Made by a program: the position numbers and the translations under genes. Below, piece by piece: positions 1-8,580 of a DNA stretch of 18,064 bases. How positions within the stretch are numbered: position 1 is the stretch's first letter; each line of letters begins with the position of its first letter. The notes beneath the pieces are model-generated. The model did no database searches. It was not told where the DNA came from and was given only the letters and a program-made list of their open reading frames with translations. The DNA is from JAIVGV01 sp035295985 (lineage in GTDB: Bacteria; Acidobacteriota; Blastocatellia; Pyrinomonadales; Pyrinomonadaceae). Location of the stretch: NCBI GenBank assembly GCA_035295985.1, contig DATHBT010000284.1, positions 1 through 18,064 of the forward strand. The letters run 5' to 3'.

Positions 1-25
1 CAAGCCCCGCCCCTACAGTTTTGGC

Positions 26-3000
26 TTACAGCTTCAGGCTGACGAGCTGTGCCGAGACACTGCGCGTCAGCGGGTTCGCCGTAAAGCGCAGCAGCGCGGT
101 CGCGCCGCCGAGCGGATCGGACGAGGACGAGGCGGAAGCCCCGCCGCCCGCAGGCGCGCCCGCGGCCTGAGCGCCGCCGCCCGCGCCGCGGTAGCCCGTG
201 ACGAGCACGTCGTAGGTGAACATCTCGGAGCGGGGCACGTTGAACCGCAGCGTGCGCGCGCCTGTCTTCTCGCCGGCCGAGAAGACCTCGTCCGGGCCGA
301 GCCGGCGCGAGTAGTCGAAGAGCGCGGCCGTGGCGGGCGAGCGGCCGTTGCCGCCGTTGTCGGCGTTCGCCACCGTGATCGTGCCCGACGCCGAGTTAAT
401 CCCGACGACGCGGAACTCGACGTGCGGCACGTAGGCGTTCGCCGACTTGTTCGTCAGCGTCTGGTCGAACTGGAAGACGCCGGCCGCGTAGCTCACCGTG
501 TTGTCAACCATCGCCCACTCGACGAGGCCCGTGATGTCTTCCAGCGTGCGGCGGCTGACCGTGATCGAGGCCGTGTTGCTGGGCAGGGTCTCGTAGAGTC
601 CGATCACGCCGTCAACGAGCGAGCGCACGCGGTAGAAGTTTTGGCCTTCGGGCTGATTCGCGAGCGCGATGCCCGCCTGGTCGCCGCCCACCGCGGCGAT
701 CTGCTGCCAGCTCTGGCCGTCGGCCGAGCGGTCGATCTCGTAGCCGCGCTCGTTGCCGTGGCCCTGCCAGGAGAGTGTGAGCGCGCCGTCGAAGTCGATC
801 TGCTTACCCGTGGCGTCCGCGAAGTCGCCCGCGAGGGGTTGGAGCGTGACGGGGGCCGCGCCCTTCGTCAGCACCGTGTTGATGGTGAATTCCGTCGGCC
901 CGTTCGCGAAGCCGATGACGCGGTGCTTGTAAGTGCCGGGCTTCTTGATGACGTAGCTGACGTGCTCGGGGCCGCCGGGGCTGAGGGAGTCGTCCACCAC
1001 GTCGCCGTCGGGGCCGACGAGCTCGTAGTCGAGGTCGGGCAGGTTATCGATGGGCGTGTTGATCAGGACGAGCCACTCGGTCGTGGCCTCGATGCGATAG
1101 ACGGAGGAGTCAACCTCGAACGGGTACTCGGCGTAGGTCACGCCCTTCGCCGGCGGGAGGTAGCCGGTCTGGTCGTGCTGGACTCCGCCGTCGCCCGCGA
1201 GGACGGTGTCCCTGATGGGCGGCAGCGCCTCGCTCGTGAGCGCGCCTGGGCTGGACGGGCCGGGCTTGAAGTAGAACGGCATGCGCAGGGACTCGCCGCC
1301 GTCGCTGCGGTTGGCCGTCACGTACCACTGCATCTGGATCAGCTCGAAGACGACCTGCGTGCCGTTGGTCTTGGCTGCCATCACGTCGCGCAGCAGGTCG
1401 CCGTCGAAGTTGGCGTTGACGGTGAATGTGGCCTCGCCACCCGCCGGGAGGGTTACGCTCTGCTGGGAGAGCGAGACGCCGATGCCGGCCAGTTGCAGGT
1501 CGCGACTGTTGGCGACGCCGAGGTTGTAGGTGCCGCCCTGACCCGACAGATCGCGGATCGTAACGGTGACGGGCGTCGAAGAAGTGACGCGGCTGTTGGC
1601 TACGGGCACTTCGCCGTAGGAGTGGCTGCCGAGGATGCCGGGAGTCGTGATGCCGTCGCCCGTGACGCCCATCAAAGCCCTGGCGTTGATGGCCTCTTTC
1701 ACGTCGATGAGGCCGCCGCCCTGCGAGATGACGCGGTCGGCCGTCAGGCCGTCGGCCTTTGGCACGCCGGCCTCGTTGCGCAGGTTGGTCGCCGTGTTGA
1801 TCATCGCCGTGCGGATCATGTCGGGCGACCAATCCCAGTGCGCCTGCTTGATGAGCGCGGCTGCGCCGGCCGCATGCGGCGAGGCCATCGAGGTGCCGTC
1901 AATCGCGATGTAATAAGGGTTCGTGCCCGCGGCGGCCAGCGCGCCGAGCAGGCTCGCGGGCGGGACGGCCGCCATCACCTGCACGCCGGGCGCGGAGATG
2001 TCCGGCTTGACCTGGCCGAGGCCGCGCACCGGCCCCTTCGAGCTGAAGTCGCCCATCCCGCCGACGAAGGGGCCGCCGAAAGACGGGTTCATGCGCAGCG
2101 GCATCTCCGAGACCGTCCCGTTCGGCGGATCGACGTTGTTGTCGTCGTTCGACAGCATGGCGTCGATGAGCGTGTTGGCGTCCTCGGGCGAGATGTTGAC
2201 CGAAGGGATCGAGCCCTTGACGGCCGTCGGGTTGGTCGTCGCGCTGATGAAGACGACGCCGACCGCGCCGGAGGCCGCCGCCATGTTGGAGACGTAGGCG
2301 AAGGTCGGGACGGTCTGCGGCTTGACGAGCGCGATGCGGCCGGCGACGGTCGCCGGCCAAGTCCCGGCCACGTTGTTGACGAGGACGTAACGCTGCGCCA
2401 TAGAGTTGGCGGGCGGGGCCGGGGCGCCGGTCATGCCGTAGGCGCGCATGCGGCCGAAGCCAGCGGCGGCCGGCAGGCTCTTGGCGGGCGTGACCGCGCC
2501 GGTTCGCGTCAAGGGGACGGCCGAGGGCTGGAGCAGTTCGACCGAGAAAGTGTCCTTCGGGTGAGTTGACGCGCCGACCGAGATGACGTGCGTGCCGGCC
2601 GAGGGAGCGCCGACGGTGTTCTCGCCCGTCGGGTTGGTCGGCGTCGGCCGCCCGCTGTTGCCGGCGGAGGCGACGACGGTCGCGCCTGTGAGCGCGGCGT
2701 TGCTGGCGGCGACCGCGCTCGGGGTTTCGGGGCTGCCAGAGCCGCCGAGGCTCAGGTTGATGACGTGCGCGACCGGCTTCGGCTGACCCGTCGGCGAGAA
2801 CTCATCGACTGAGTCTTCGAGCGCCATGATGGTGTTGCTCGAAAGACACCCGCCGACCGACACGACCTGATCCACGGTGGAGACGGCGTCGCTGCACACC
2901 TTGTAGGACATGAGGCGGGCCTGCGGGGCCATGCCGTGCAGCCGCTCGCCCTTCGGGCCGAGCGCGAGGTAGCCGGCGACGGTCGAGGCGACGTGCGTGC

Positions 3001-3712
3001 CGTGGCCGAAGCCGTCGTTGACGGCGAGGTCGGCGAGCGGCAGGTAGTAGATCACCTTCTGGTTGGTGTTGTTCGGCGTGTTGGGCGCGACCGCGAGGCG
3101 GGGCGGCGTCGGGTCGCCGCCGAACATCGGGTGCGTCCAGTCGATGCCGGTGTCGATGACGGAGACGATGACGCCCTGCCCCTCGAACCCTTCGCGCTGC
3201 TGGTCGAACTGCGTCAGTTCCTTGACCGCGCCGTAAACCTGCGTGGCGCGCGTGTACTCGACGCTCGTGTTCAGGTCGGGCCGGAGCACCTCGTCCGGGT
3301 GAACCTTCTTCACCTGCGGCATCGCCTCGATGGCCGCGAGCGCGGACGAGGGGACGTTCATCGCCAGGCCGTTATAGACGAGCGTGTAGCGGAGCGGGAC
3401 GCGGGCGGCGACGCTGCCGTCGTAGTTGGGGACGGCGCGCGTGGTGACCGCGGCGGCGATGCCGTTGGCCTCAAGCTCGCGCACGAAGGCGTCCTGCGTG
3501 GCCCTCAGGTTGGCGCGGTAAGCCTGTAGCTGCTCGGTCGAGAGGGGCGCGCCGGACTGCCGCGCGCGGGCGGCGTAAACGGCCGCCGGCTCGTCCTTGA
3601 GTTCGACGATGACGGCGACCGTCGAGCCGGACGCGGAGACTATCCAGAGCGTCTGCAACACCACGCCGGCCAGCAGCGCGACGATGGCGAAGAATCTAAG
3701 TGTGCGAATCAT
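26..3712 (-). CDS. Secreted S8 (subtilisin-like) serine protease with PA-type insertion and C-terminal Fn3-like domain
   Basis: An extracellular endopeptidase of the subtilase family, 1228 aa. The ATG at 3712 is chosen over an upstream in-frame start because it is preceded by AGGAGG (3725-3730, a longish 12-nt spacing) and opens directly into a hydrophobic signal segment (about residues 4-27). A propeptide of inhibitor I9 type seems to follow (about 30-145). The triad is visible: Asp187 in VIDTGID, His237 in GHGTH and Ser608 in GTSMASPHAAG, with the oxyanion Asn352 in SAGNSG. The stretch 410-530 between Asn and Ser looks like a protease-associated (PA) insertion, as in lactocepin and plant subtilases. 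About 870-950 resembles a pre-peptidase C-terminal domain (inference), and 955-1055 a fibronectin type III domain. A Gly/Ala/Ser-rich stretch lies close to the C-terminus. No sorting signal is obvious. The substrate is unknown; nutrient protein degradation is the usual role. Confidence 0.93.
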   Translation of the reverse strand: MIRTLRFFAIVALLAGVVLQTLWIVSASGSTVAVIVELKDEPAAVYAARARQSGAPLSTEQLQAYRANLRATQDAFVRELEANGIAAAVTTRAVPNYDGSVAARVPLRYTLVYNGLAMNVPSSALAAIEAMPQVKKVHPDEVLRPDLNTSVEYTRATQVYGAVKELTQFDQQREGFEGQGVIVSVIDTGIDWTHPMFGGDPTPPRLAVAPNTPNNTNQKVIYYLPLADLAVNDGFGHGTHVASTVAGYLALGPKGERLHGMAPQARLMSYKVCSDAVSTVDQVVSVGGCLSSNTIMALEDSVDEFSPTGQPKPVAHVINLSLGGSGSPETPSAVAASNAALTGATVVASAGNSGRPTPTNPTGENTVGAPSAGTHVISVGASTHPKDTFSVELLQPSAVPLTRTGAVTPAKSLPAAAGFGRMRAYGMTGAPAPPANSMAQRYVLVNNVAGTWPATVAGRIALVKPQTVPTFAYVSNMAAASGAVGVVFISATTNPTAVKGSIPSVNISPEDANTLIDAMLSNDDNNVDPPNGTVSEMPLRMNPSFGGPFVGGMGDFSSKGPVRGLGQVKPDISAPGVQVMAAVPPASLLGALAAAGTNPYYIAIDGTSMASPHAAGAAALIKQAHWDWSPDMIRTAMINTATNLRNEAGVPKADGLTADRVISQGGGLIDVKEAINARALMGVTGDGITTPGILGSHSYGEVPVANSRVTSSTPVTVTIRDLSGQGGTYNLGVANSRDLQLAGIGVSLSQQSVTLPAGGEATFTVNANFDGDLLRDVMAAKTNGTQVVFELIQMQWYVTANRSDGGESLRMPFYFKPGPSSPGALTSEALPPIRDTVLAGDGGVQHDQTGYLPPAKGVTYAEYPFEVDSSVYRIEATTEWLVLINTPIDNLPDLDYELVGPDGDVVDDSLSPGGPEHVSYVIKKPGTYKHRVIGFANGPTEFTINTVLTKGAAPVTLQPLAGDFADATGKQIDFDGALTLSWQGHGNERGYEIDRSADGQSWQQIAAVGGDQAGIALANQPEGQNFYRVRSLVDGVIGLYETLPSNTASITVSRRTLEDITGLVEWAMVDNTVSYAAGVFQFDQTLTNKSANAYVPHVEFRVVGINSASGTITVANADNGGNGRSPATAALFDYSRRLGPDEVFSAGEKTGARTLRFNVPRSEMFTYDVLVTGYRGAGGGAQAAGAPAGGGASASSSSDPLGGATALLRFTANPLTRSVSAQLVSLKL

Positions 3713-4218
3713 GGTGTGGCCGTGCCTCCTGTACTTGGGTGCACCGCGGGCGTGGCCGGGCCTGACACTTCCGCCGGGGGGCGGGAGGACGGTCGGGCGC
3801 ACGCGCCGGGGCGCGGGCTTATTCAGCTAAAATTTTGGCGAGCCGTCACTTGCCGACGGCCGATCCTTTTACGGCGGCTTGGGGCCTCTGGAGGGACACG
3901 TACAGTCTATTCGGCGCGGTTGAGAAATTCTTGAGGCTCAAAATTTTCTTTCTGGGCGAGACTTGAGGTCGGCTTTTCAAGGCGAAAATCGAGGCTTCCG
4001 GCGCGCCTATTTTATGGGCGACGCCGGGCAGGCGGGCGCGTACGCGGGACGCGATGGCCGGCGGCGATGGAGCGTGCTCCCGGCGGGGGTGCGGTTGTTC
4101 GTGCGGTGCGCTATGGGGTTTGTTCGTGAGGGCGCCATTGCGGCGCTGCGCTCTGCCAGAGCGCGAACCACGGCGCTGAGGGGTCGCCGCGGAAGCCGTT
4201 CCGCGCGGGCGGCGCGGT

Positions 4219-4437
4219 TTAGAGCAGGAGGTTGCGGCGAGAGCGGCGGCGGGCGGAGACGTCTGCCGGGCGCGCGATGCCGGCGGATAAGGCGCGCCCG
4301 TCCGGCGCGACACCGGCGACGGCAACGCCGCCCGAGGTCATGGAAACGGTCCTGACGCCTTCGCCCGCCCGCTCTCCCTGCGGCGGGACGTTCGCGGCCT
4401 TCTCCCTCACGTCGGTCGAATTTTCTTTCAAGAGCAT
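4219..4437 (-). CDS. Candidate 72-aa small protein, unknown function
   Basis: I do not recognise this protein. The ATG at 4437 is preceded by GGGGAAG at 7 nt, a good ribosome binding site. From this ATG the third codon positions are about 85% G/C and first positions are G-rich, as in genuine genes of this genome. The codons upstream of the ATG lack that character and read Arg-rich nonsense. The predicted product starts MLLKENSTDV, has a Gly/Ala/Val-rich middle and ends in a basic RRRSRR segment followed by NLLL. No signal peptide, Cys motif or known domain is seen. It sits alone in a 1-kb gap upstream of, and divergent from, the phospholipase D gene. A chance frame remains quite possible. Confidence 0.35.
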   Translation of the reverse strand: MLLKENSTDVREKAANVPPQGERAGEGVRTVSMTSGGVAVAGVAPDGRALSAGIARPADVSARRRSRRNLLL

Positions 4438-4635
4438 TGTACGGCTTCCCCGGATGCGAAATCTTTCGGGCGACACCCCTCCCGCGCCCTTCGCACAACT
4501 GAGCGGTCGAATTCGTCCCTGTGTGATTTGGGAAAGTTTATCCGCCCGGCGAGGTCGAGTCTGTTCAGTTCCGTACCGCGTTCGGGCTTTCGGATTCACA
4601 GTCCCGGCCGTCGTGTCAGAACTTTCAGAACTAAG

Positions 4636-4665
4636 TTGTTCGCGCCCCCGCCCGCACGTGATAAA
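4636..4665 (+). promoter_or_regulatory. Possible promoter for the phospholipase D gene
   Basis: TTGTTC (4636-4641) and GATAAA (4660-4665) are separated by 18 nt in an AT-richer patch. They lie 53 nt upstream of the chosen ATG at 4718. The -10 match is partial (4 of 6). Confidence 0.3.
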
Positions 4666-4717
4666 TTAACCGGCGCGTCCTTTGCCGCGAGAGGGGCCGC
4701 GCGGGCGCGCGAGTTTG

Positions 4718-6154
4718 ATGGCAACAAGAGTGAAGAGCGGCCGGGGGCCGCGCCCGACCAGGCCTTGGTTCCGCCGACGCCGCAAGCCGCTGCGGCCGAG
4801 GCGCGCGCGCGGCCTGCCCGGCTGGTGGGCGCGCCTGCGCTACCTCGTCTGGGCGTGGTGGGTCTGGGCCGCAGCCGCAGCCGCAGCCGTCTGGTTCGAC
4901 CGCTCCCACACCGGCCTCGGTCTCGCCGCCTGGGGACTCATCGCCTACCTCTTCGCCCCGCGCGAGCGCTCCCCCACTTACGGACTCGAACACGACTTCC
5001 ACATCGAGTCGGGGGAGTTCCTCTCCACCATCGCGGGCGCGACGGGCGCGCACTTCCTACCCGGCAACAGCTTCGACGTTTACAACAACGGCGACCGCTT
5101 CTACCCGGCGATGATCGAGGCCATCTCGCGGGCCGAAATCTCGATCACCATCGAGGCCTACATCTACTGGAAGGGCGACATCGGGGTGCTCTTCGCGCAG
5201 TCGCTCGCCGCCCGCGCGCGCTCCGGCGTCCACGTCAAAATCCTGCTCGACGCCGTCGGCTCGGCCTCCATCGGCGACGAGATTCTGAAGACCTTGCAGG
5301 ACTCCGGCTGCGACGTGCAGTGGTACAACCCGATCCGCTGGTACAACATCGGCGCGCTCAACAACCGCACGCACCGCAAGTCACTCATCATCGACGGCGA
5401 GGTGGCCTTCACCGGCGGCGCAGGAATAGCCGACCACTGGATGGGCGACGCCGAGGGCCCGGACCACTGGCGCGACATACAGGTCTGCCTGCGCGGCCCG
5501 GCCGTCCAGCCACTTCAAACGGGATTCGCGCGCAACTGGTTGCAGACGACCGGCGAGCTGCTCTCCGGCTCGAACTTCTACCCCCCGCCCGCGCGCTTCG
5601 GCGACCTCGACGCGCAGTCGATCCTGAGTTCGCCGGAGACGGGATCGTCCACCGTGCGGATCATGTACTACCTCTCGATAGCCTGCGCGCGCAAATCGAT
5701 CCTGATCGCGAACCCCTACTTCGTGCCCGACGACGTGGCGATAGAGATGCTGATCGAGGCCCGGCGGCGCGGCGCGGACGTGCGCGTCATGGTGACGGGC
5801 GAGCACAACGACTTGCGGATCGCGCGCTACAACAGCCGCCGCCTCTACGGCCGGCTGCTCGAAGCGGGCGTGGAGATTTACGAGTACAACCGCACGATGC
5901 TGCACCACAAGTACATGGTCTGCGACTCGGTCTGGGTGACGGTCGGCACGACCAACTTCGACAACCGCGCCTTCGCCCTCAACGAGGAGAGCAACGTCTG
6001 CCTCTACGACCGCGGCGTGGCCGCCGAGTTCGAGCGCATCTTCGCGGACGACCTGGCGGCTTGCGACCGCGTCACGCTCGACGCGTGGCGCGCCCGCCCG
6101 CTCTGGCAGAAGGCTTTCGAGGCGGCGGTCTCCGTGCTCAAGGATCAGGTGTGA
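4718..6154 (+). CDS. Cardiolipin synthase-like phospholipase D family protein
   Basis: Probably a membrane-bound cardiolipin synthase (phosphatidyl transfer between two phosphatidylglycerols) or a related phosphatidyltransferase, 478 aa. Two HxKxxxxD catalytic motifs are visible: HRKSLIID (His219, Lys221, Asp226) and HHKYMVCD (His396, Lys398, Asp403). The second is followed by GTTNFDNR, typical of bacterial Cls. The N-terminus is Arg-rich, then has one or two membrane segments (about 42-60 and 65-81), shorter than the two-helix start of E. coli ClsA. The first ATG in the frame (4718) is chosen; a TTG at 4682 would add 12 residues without a better ribosome site. The gene stands alone, with 202 nt to the next same-strand gene. 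Another PLD-superfamily activity cannot be excluded, since substrate preference is not readable from the motifs. Confidence 0.88.
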   Translation: MATRVKSGRGPRPTRPWFRRRRKPLRPRRARGLPGWWARLRYLVWAWWVWAAAAAAAVWFDRSHTGLGLAAWGLIAYLFAPRERSPTYGLEHDFHIESGEFLSTIAGATGAHFLPGNSFDVYNNGDRFYPAMIEAISRAEISITIEAYIYWKGDIGVLFAQSLAARARSGVHVKILLDAVGSASIGDEILKTLQDSGCDVQWYNPIRWYNIGALNNRTHRKSLIIDGEVAFTGGAGIADHWMGDAEGPDHWRDIQVCLRGPAVQPLQTGFARNWLQTTGELLSGSNFYPPPARFGDLDAQSILSSPETGSSTVRIMYYLSIACARKSILIANPYFVPDDVAIEMLIEARRRGADVRVMVTGEHNDLRIARYNSRRLYGRLLEAGVEIYEYNRTMLHHKYMVCDSVWVTVGTTNFDNRAFALNEESNVCLYDRGVAAEFERIFADDLAACDRVTLDAWRARPLWQKAFEAAVSVLKDQV

Positions 6155-6204
6155 CCCGAAAACGGGTTCGCCTCAAAAGAGGAGCCCCGGATGAACTCAG
6201 GTAG

Positions 6205-6248
6205 AACGCGGATTTCAAAATTATTCTGATCCGCGTTTGATCCGCGTC
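6205..6248. repeat. Inverted/direct repeat of a TGATCCGCGTT unit
   Basis: AACGCGGAT (6205-6213) pairs with ATCCGCGTT (6229-6237) around a 15-nt AT-rich loop. The right arm is part of an 11-nt direct repeat: TGATCCGCGTT (6227-6237), then TGATCCGCGTC (6238-6248). It lies in the 202-nt gap after the phospholipase D gene. It could form a hairpin, but no T-run follows, so a standard terminator is not supported. Confidence 0.6.
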
Positions 6249-6299
6249 CTCCCGCGGCAAAGTCCCCTCCCTGTGCTCTGCCGCCTTTTCGTGTTGACG

Positions 6300-6329
6300 T
6301 TGCCACGGCCGAGCGCGGCGCGCTAAAAT
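6300..6329 (+). promoter_or_regulatory. Probable promoter of the TPR/metallopeptidase lipoprotein gene
   Basis: TTGCCA (6300-6305) and TAAAAT (6324-6329) are separated by 18 nt, and the GTG start lies 27 nt downstream. TAAAAT also appears upstream of the VWFA gene at 17443. Confidence 0.45.
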
Positions 6330-6356
6330 CGCCGCGCTCCCCTCGCCTTTACGGAA

Positions 6357-8330
6357 GTGAAATCCCCCGCCTTCAAACTTCTGCTCCCCGCCCTCGCCCT
6401 GCTCGCCTGCGCGCAGCACGCCGCGCCGCGCCCGCAAACGTTTTCTGCCGCGAAAGCCGTCGCCGCCGCTCCGCGCCCGGACGCCGGGCCCGCGCGCGAC
6501 CGGGGCTGGCTGCGCGTGCGCTCGGAGAACTTCCACGTCGTCGGCCACGCGCCCGAGGCGGAGCTGCGCGCGCTCGTCGCACGCCTCGAAGAGTTCCGCG
6601 CAGTCTTCCGGCACGTGCTCGGCGCGGGGCACTTCGACTCGCGCACGCCTACCGTCTTCGTCGTCTTCAGCGACCGTGAAGAGTACGCCCCCTTCAAGCC
6701 CCGCCGGGCGGACGGTCTTCCCGACGAGGCCGTGGCCGGCTACTTCCAGCCGAACCCGCAAGTCAACTACATCACTTTCGCCGCCGACGACCTGCGCGGC
6801 GACTCGCTGACCGCCGTCGCCTTCCACGAGTACGTCCACCTGCTCACGCGCGCCGGGCACGGCGGGCGCGTGCCGCTGTGGCTGGCCGAGGGCCTGTCGG
6901 AATACTACAACTCTTACACGCTCTCGGACGGCGGACGGCGCGTCCGCGTCGGTCGCGCGCCGAAGCGCCGGGCCGCGAACCTCCGCGAGGCTCGCGAGCT
7001 ACTGCCGCTATCCGCCCTGCTCACGGTCGATCACGCGTCGCCCCAGTACGCCGAGCAGGAGAAGCGCGCCGCCTTCTACGCCCAGTCGTGGGCGCTCGTC
7101 CACTATATCCTCAGCGGGCCGCTCCGGCGCGGGCTGGCCGGATACGTCGAGATGGTCGCGGCGGGCGAGCCGCCCGTCGAGAGCTTCGAGCGCGCGTTCG
7201 CGACTAACGCCGCGGCGACCGAAGTGTCTCTTCGCGCTTACGTCCGCGCCGGCCGCTACCGCGAGCGTTCAGAGGCGCTGGGCGCACGCCCGTCCTTCAA
7301 CCCCGCGTCAACGGTCGAGCCGCTCGGACAGGCGGACGTATGCGCCACGCTCGGCGACCTGCTCATGCGCTCCGGCCGTAACGAGGAGGCGGAGGCGCAA
7401 CTGCGCGCCGCCCTCGCCGCCGAACCCGAACACGCTGCGGCGCGCCTCGCCCTCGGCATCCTCACCCTGCGCGACAACCGCCTCGAAGAGGCGCGCGAAC
7501 ACCTCACGCGCGCCGTCGCGGCCGACCCCCGCGGCCACCTCGCGCGCTACCACCTCGCCGAGCTGCTGCTGCGCTCCGACGCCGAGGCCGACTTCACCGT
7601 CGCCGGCTTCAACGAAAAGACCCGCCGCGTCCGCGACGAGCTGAAGCGCGCCATCGAACTCGCGCCCGGCTTCCCCGACGCCTACGCACTGCTCGCCGAG
7701 GTCGAGATCGAGCGCGGCCCCGACCTCGAAGCCGCAGCCGCGCTCATCCGGCAGGGCCAGCGACTCGCCCCCGCCCGCCGCGAGTTCGCCCTCCTCGCCG
7801 CGCGCGCGCAGCTCCGCAACGGCGAGTTCGCCGCCGCGCGCGCCGCCCTCAACGCGCTCCTCTCCGAGCGCACACTCCCGCCCGGCCTCAGCTTCGAGGC
7901 GCGCGCGGTTCTCGACACGCTCTCCGTCCGGGAGGAGGAAGCCGCCGCGGCGCGCGCCGCCGGCACGCTCCCCGCCCCGCCCCCGCTGCTGCAGCCGTGC
8001 GACGTGCCGGAGCCTGGGCCGCAACGCAAGCCCCTGCGCTTCGCGGGCGAGCAAGTCTGCGGCCGTCTCGTGCGGATCGACTGTGAGGACACATCCGGCG
8101 GCGTCGTCCTCACGGTCAGCGCCGGCGAGCGCACGCTGCGACTGCGCAGCGACGCGCTCAACCGCATCCGCTTCGTCACCTACACGCAGTCCGTAACGGG
8201 GCGCGTCGAGTGCGGCCCGCGCGCCGAGACAGTCCTCGTCACCTACCGGCCCGCGAGCGGACACGACGCCACGCCCGCCGACGGCGTCGTCACAGCCGTC
8301 GAATTCCTTCCCGACGGCTGGAACCGCTGA
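6357..8330 (+). CDS. Lipoprotein with peptidase MA-like HExxH domain and TPR repeats
   Basis: A 657-aa putative envelope-anchored zinc metallopeptidase, starting at GTG. The signal peptide ends in a LLAC lipobox with Cys18. After a linker, residues 50-300 look like a peptidase MA (gluzincin) domain: HEYVH gives two zinc ligands and the catalytic Glu (His157, Glu158, His161), and the downstream LWLAEGLSEYY supplies the likely third ligand Glu178. From about 325 to 510 there are TPR-type helical pairs (for example the LGDLLMRSGRNEEAEAQL stretch). The last ~100 residues (about 560-657) form a beta-rich unit with four cysteines that I do not recognise. Substrate and partners are unknown; the TPRs suggest protein-protein contacts. 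The gene appears monocistronic, with a candidate promoter at 6300-6329 and a strong terminator at 8475-8547. Activity is inferred from the intact motif. Confidence 0.8.
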   Translation: MKSPAFKLLLPALALLACAQHAAPRPQTFSAAKAVAAAPRPDAGPARDRGWLRVRSENFHVVGHAPEAELRALVARLEEFRAVFRHVLGAGHFDSRTPTVFVVFSDREEYAPFKPRRADGLPDEAVAGYFQPNPQVNYITFAADDLRGDSLTAVAFHEYVHLLTRAGHGGRVPLWLAEGLSEYYNSYTLSDGGRRVRVGRAPKRRAANLREARELLPLSALLTVDHASPQYAEQEKRAAFYAQSWALVHYILSGPLRRGLAGYVEMVAAGEPPVESFERAFATNAAATEVSLRAYVRAGRYRERSEALGARPSFNPASTVEPLGQADVCATLGDLLMRSGRNEEAEAQLRAALAAEPEHAAARLALGILTLRDNRLEEAREHLTRAVAADPRGHLARYHLAELLLRSDAEADFTVAGFNEKTRRVRDELKRAIELAPGFPDAYALLAEVEIERGPDLEAAAALIRQGQRLAPARREFALLAARAQLRNGEFAAARAALNALLSERTLPPGLSFEARAVLDTLSVREEEAAAARAAGTLPAPPPLLQPCDVPEPGPQRKPLRFAGEQVCGRLVRIDCEDTSGGVVLTVSAGERTLRLRSDALNRIRFVTYTQSVTGRVECGPRAETVLVTYRPASGHDATPADGVVTAVEFLPDGWNR

Positions 8331-8392
8331 GGTCAAGTCGCGGGACGAGGTGACATTCGCACTGTGATAGTTGGATAACAGTTCGACGAAGT

Positions 8393-8410
8393 GAAGCCCC
8401 GAAGGGGCGA
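8393..8410 (+). repeat. REP-like palindromic unit (copy 1)
   Basis: GAAGCCCCGAAGGGGCGA, built on the palindrome GCCCC-GAA-GGGGC. It is the first of four related GAAGCCCC units between the convergent genes ending at 8330 and 8580. Confidence 0.65.
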
Positions 8411-8474
8411 GATGTAATGGACTGGGGCGAGTGAATGCGCGTGAGCGCCGCCCCTGGGAAACAGGTTTTAGAAG

Positions 8475-8547
8475 AGCGAAGCCCCGGAGGGGCGGAATAA
8501 ATTCTTCACAAGATTTACTCCGCCCCTCCGGGGCTTCGCTGTTTTTT
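8475..8547 (+). terminator. Rho-independent terminator made from two inverted REP-like units
   Basis: A perfect 22-bp inverted repeat (8475-8496 with 8519-8540), each arm containing GAAGCCCCGGAGGGGCG. The stem continues after one mismatch by TAAA/TTTA. Seven Ts follow on the + strand (8542-8548 region). This is positioned to end the transcript of the metallopeptidase gene. On the - strand no T-run follows, so it need not stop the opposing transcript. Confidence 0.85.
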
Positions 8548-8560
8548 TACCGGTGGTGAT

Positions 8561-8580
8561 CTTGGGCCTGCGCCCCAAGC
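8561..8580. repeat. Short hairpin next to the stop of the CxxCxxCC gene
   Basis: CTTGGGC (8561-8567) can pair with GCCCCAAG (8572-8579) with one bulged base. It lies immediately after the TAG of the minus-strand gene and may help end that transcript, but no T-run follows on the - strand. Confidence 0.35.

Larger units (their letters stand above)
3713..4717. other. About 1-kb intergenic region with no secure gene
   Basis: This gap separates the divergent protease (-) and phospholipase D (+) genes. Several overlapping open frames of 120-160 codons exist on both strands, but they are Arg/Pro/Ala-rich, overlap one another, and show no recognisable domain. I treat them as chance frames of GC-rich DNA. 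The exception is a 72-codon frame at 4219-4437 (-), listed separately. Short AT-rich patches occur at 3828-3838 and 3937-3952 and could belong to the protease promoter, but no convincing -35/-10 pair was found. A short perfect palindrome, GCGCTCTG-C-CAGAGCGC, lies at about 4147-4163. Confidence 0.6.

Noticed and set aside
422..2569. A 715-codon open frame on the + strand antisense to the S8 protease
   Set aside because: The product is Arg/Asp/Val/Gly/Ala-rich with no domain; the opposite strand has an intact catalytic triad. Long antisense frames are expected from high third-position GC.
3846..4498. Overlapping 130-163 codon frames on both strands in the 1-kb gap
   Set aside because: Mutually overlapping, Arg/Pro/Ser-rich, without ribosome sites or domains.
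4490..4600. Possible riboswitch upstream of the small ORF at 4437 (hairpin with GGGCG/CGCCC and purine-rich loops)
   Set aside because: No match to any riboswitch consensus I can recall; the hairpin is unremarkable in GC-rich DNA.
4528..6204. A 558-codon + frame overlapping the phospholipase D gene
   Set aside because: Arg/Pro/Leu-rich frame-shifted reading of the HKD-containing gene; no motif.
7308..8336. A 342-codon frame antisense to the TPR lipoprotein
   Set aside because: Low-complexity Gly/Ala/Glu/Arg composition; the sense strand has a lipobox, HExxH and TPRs.
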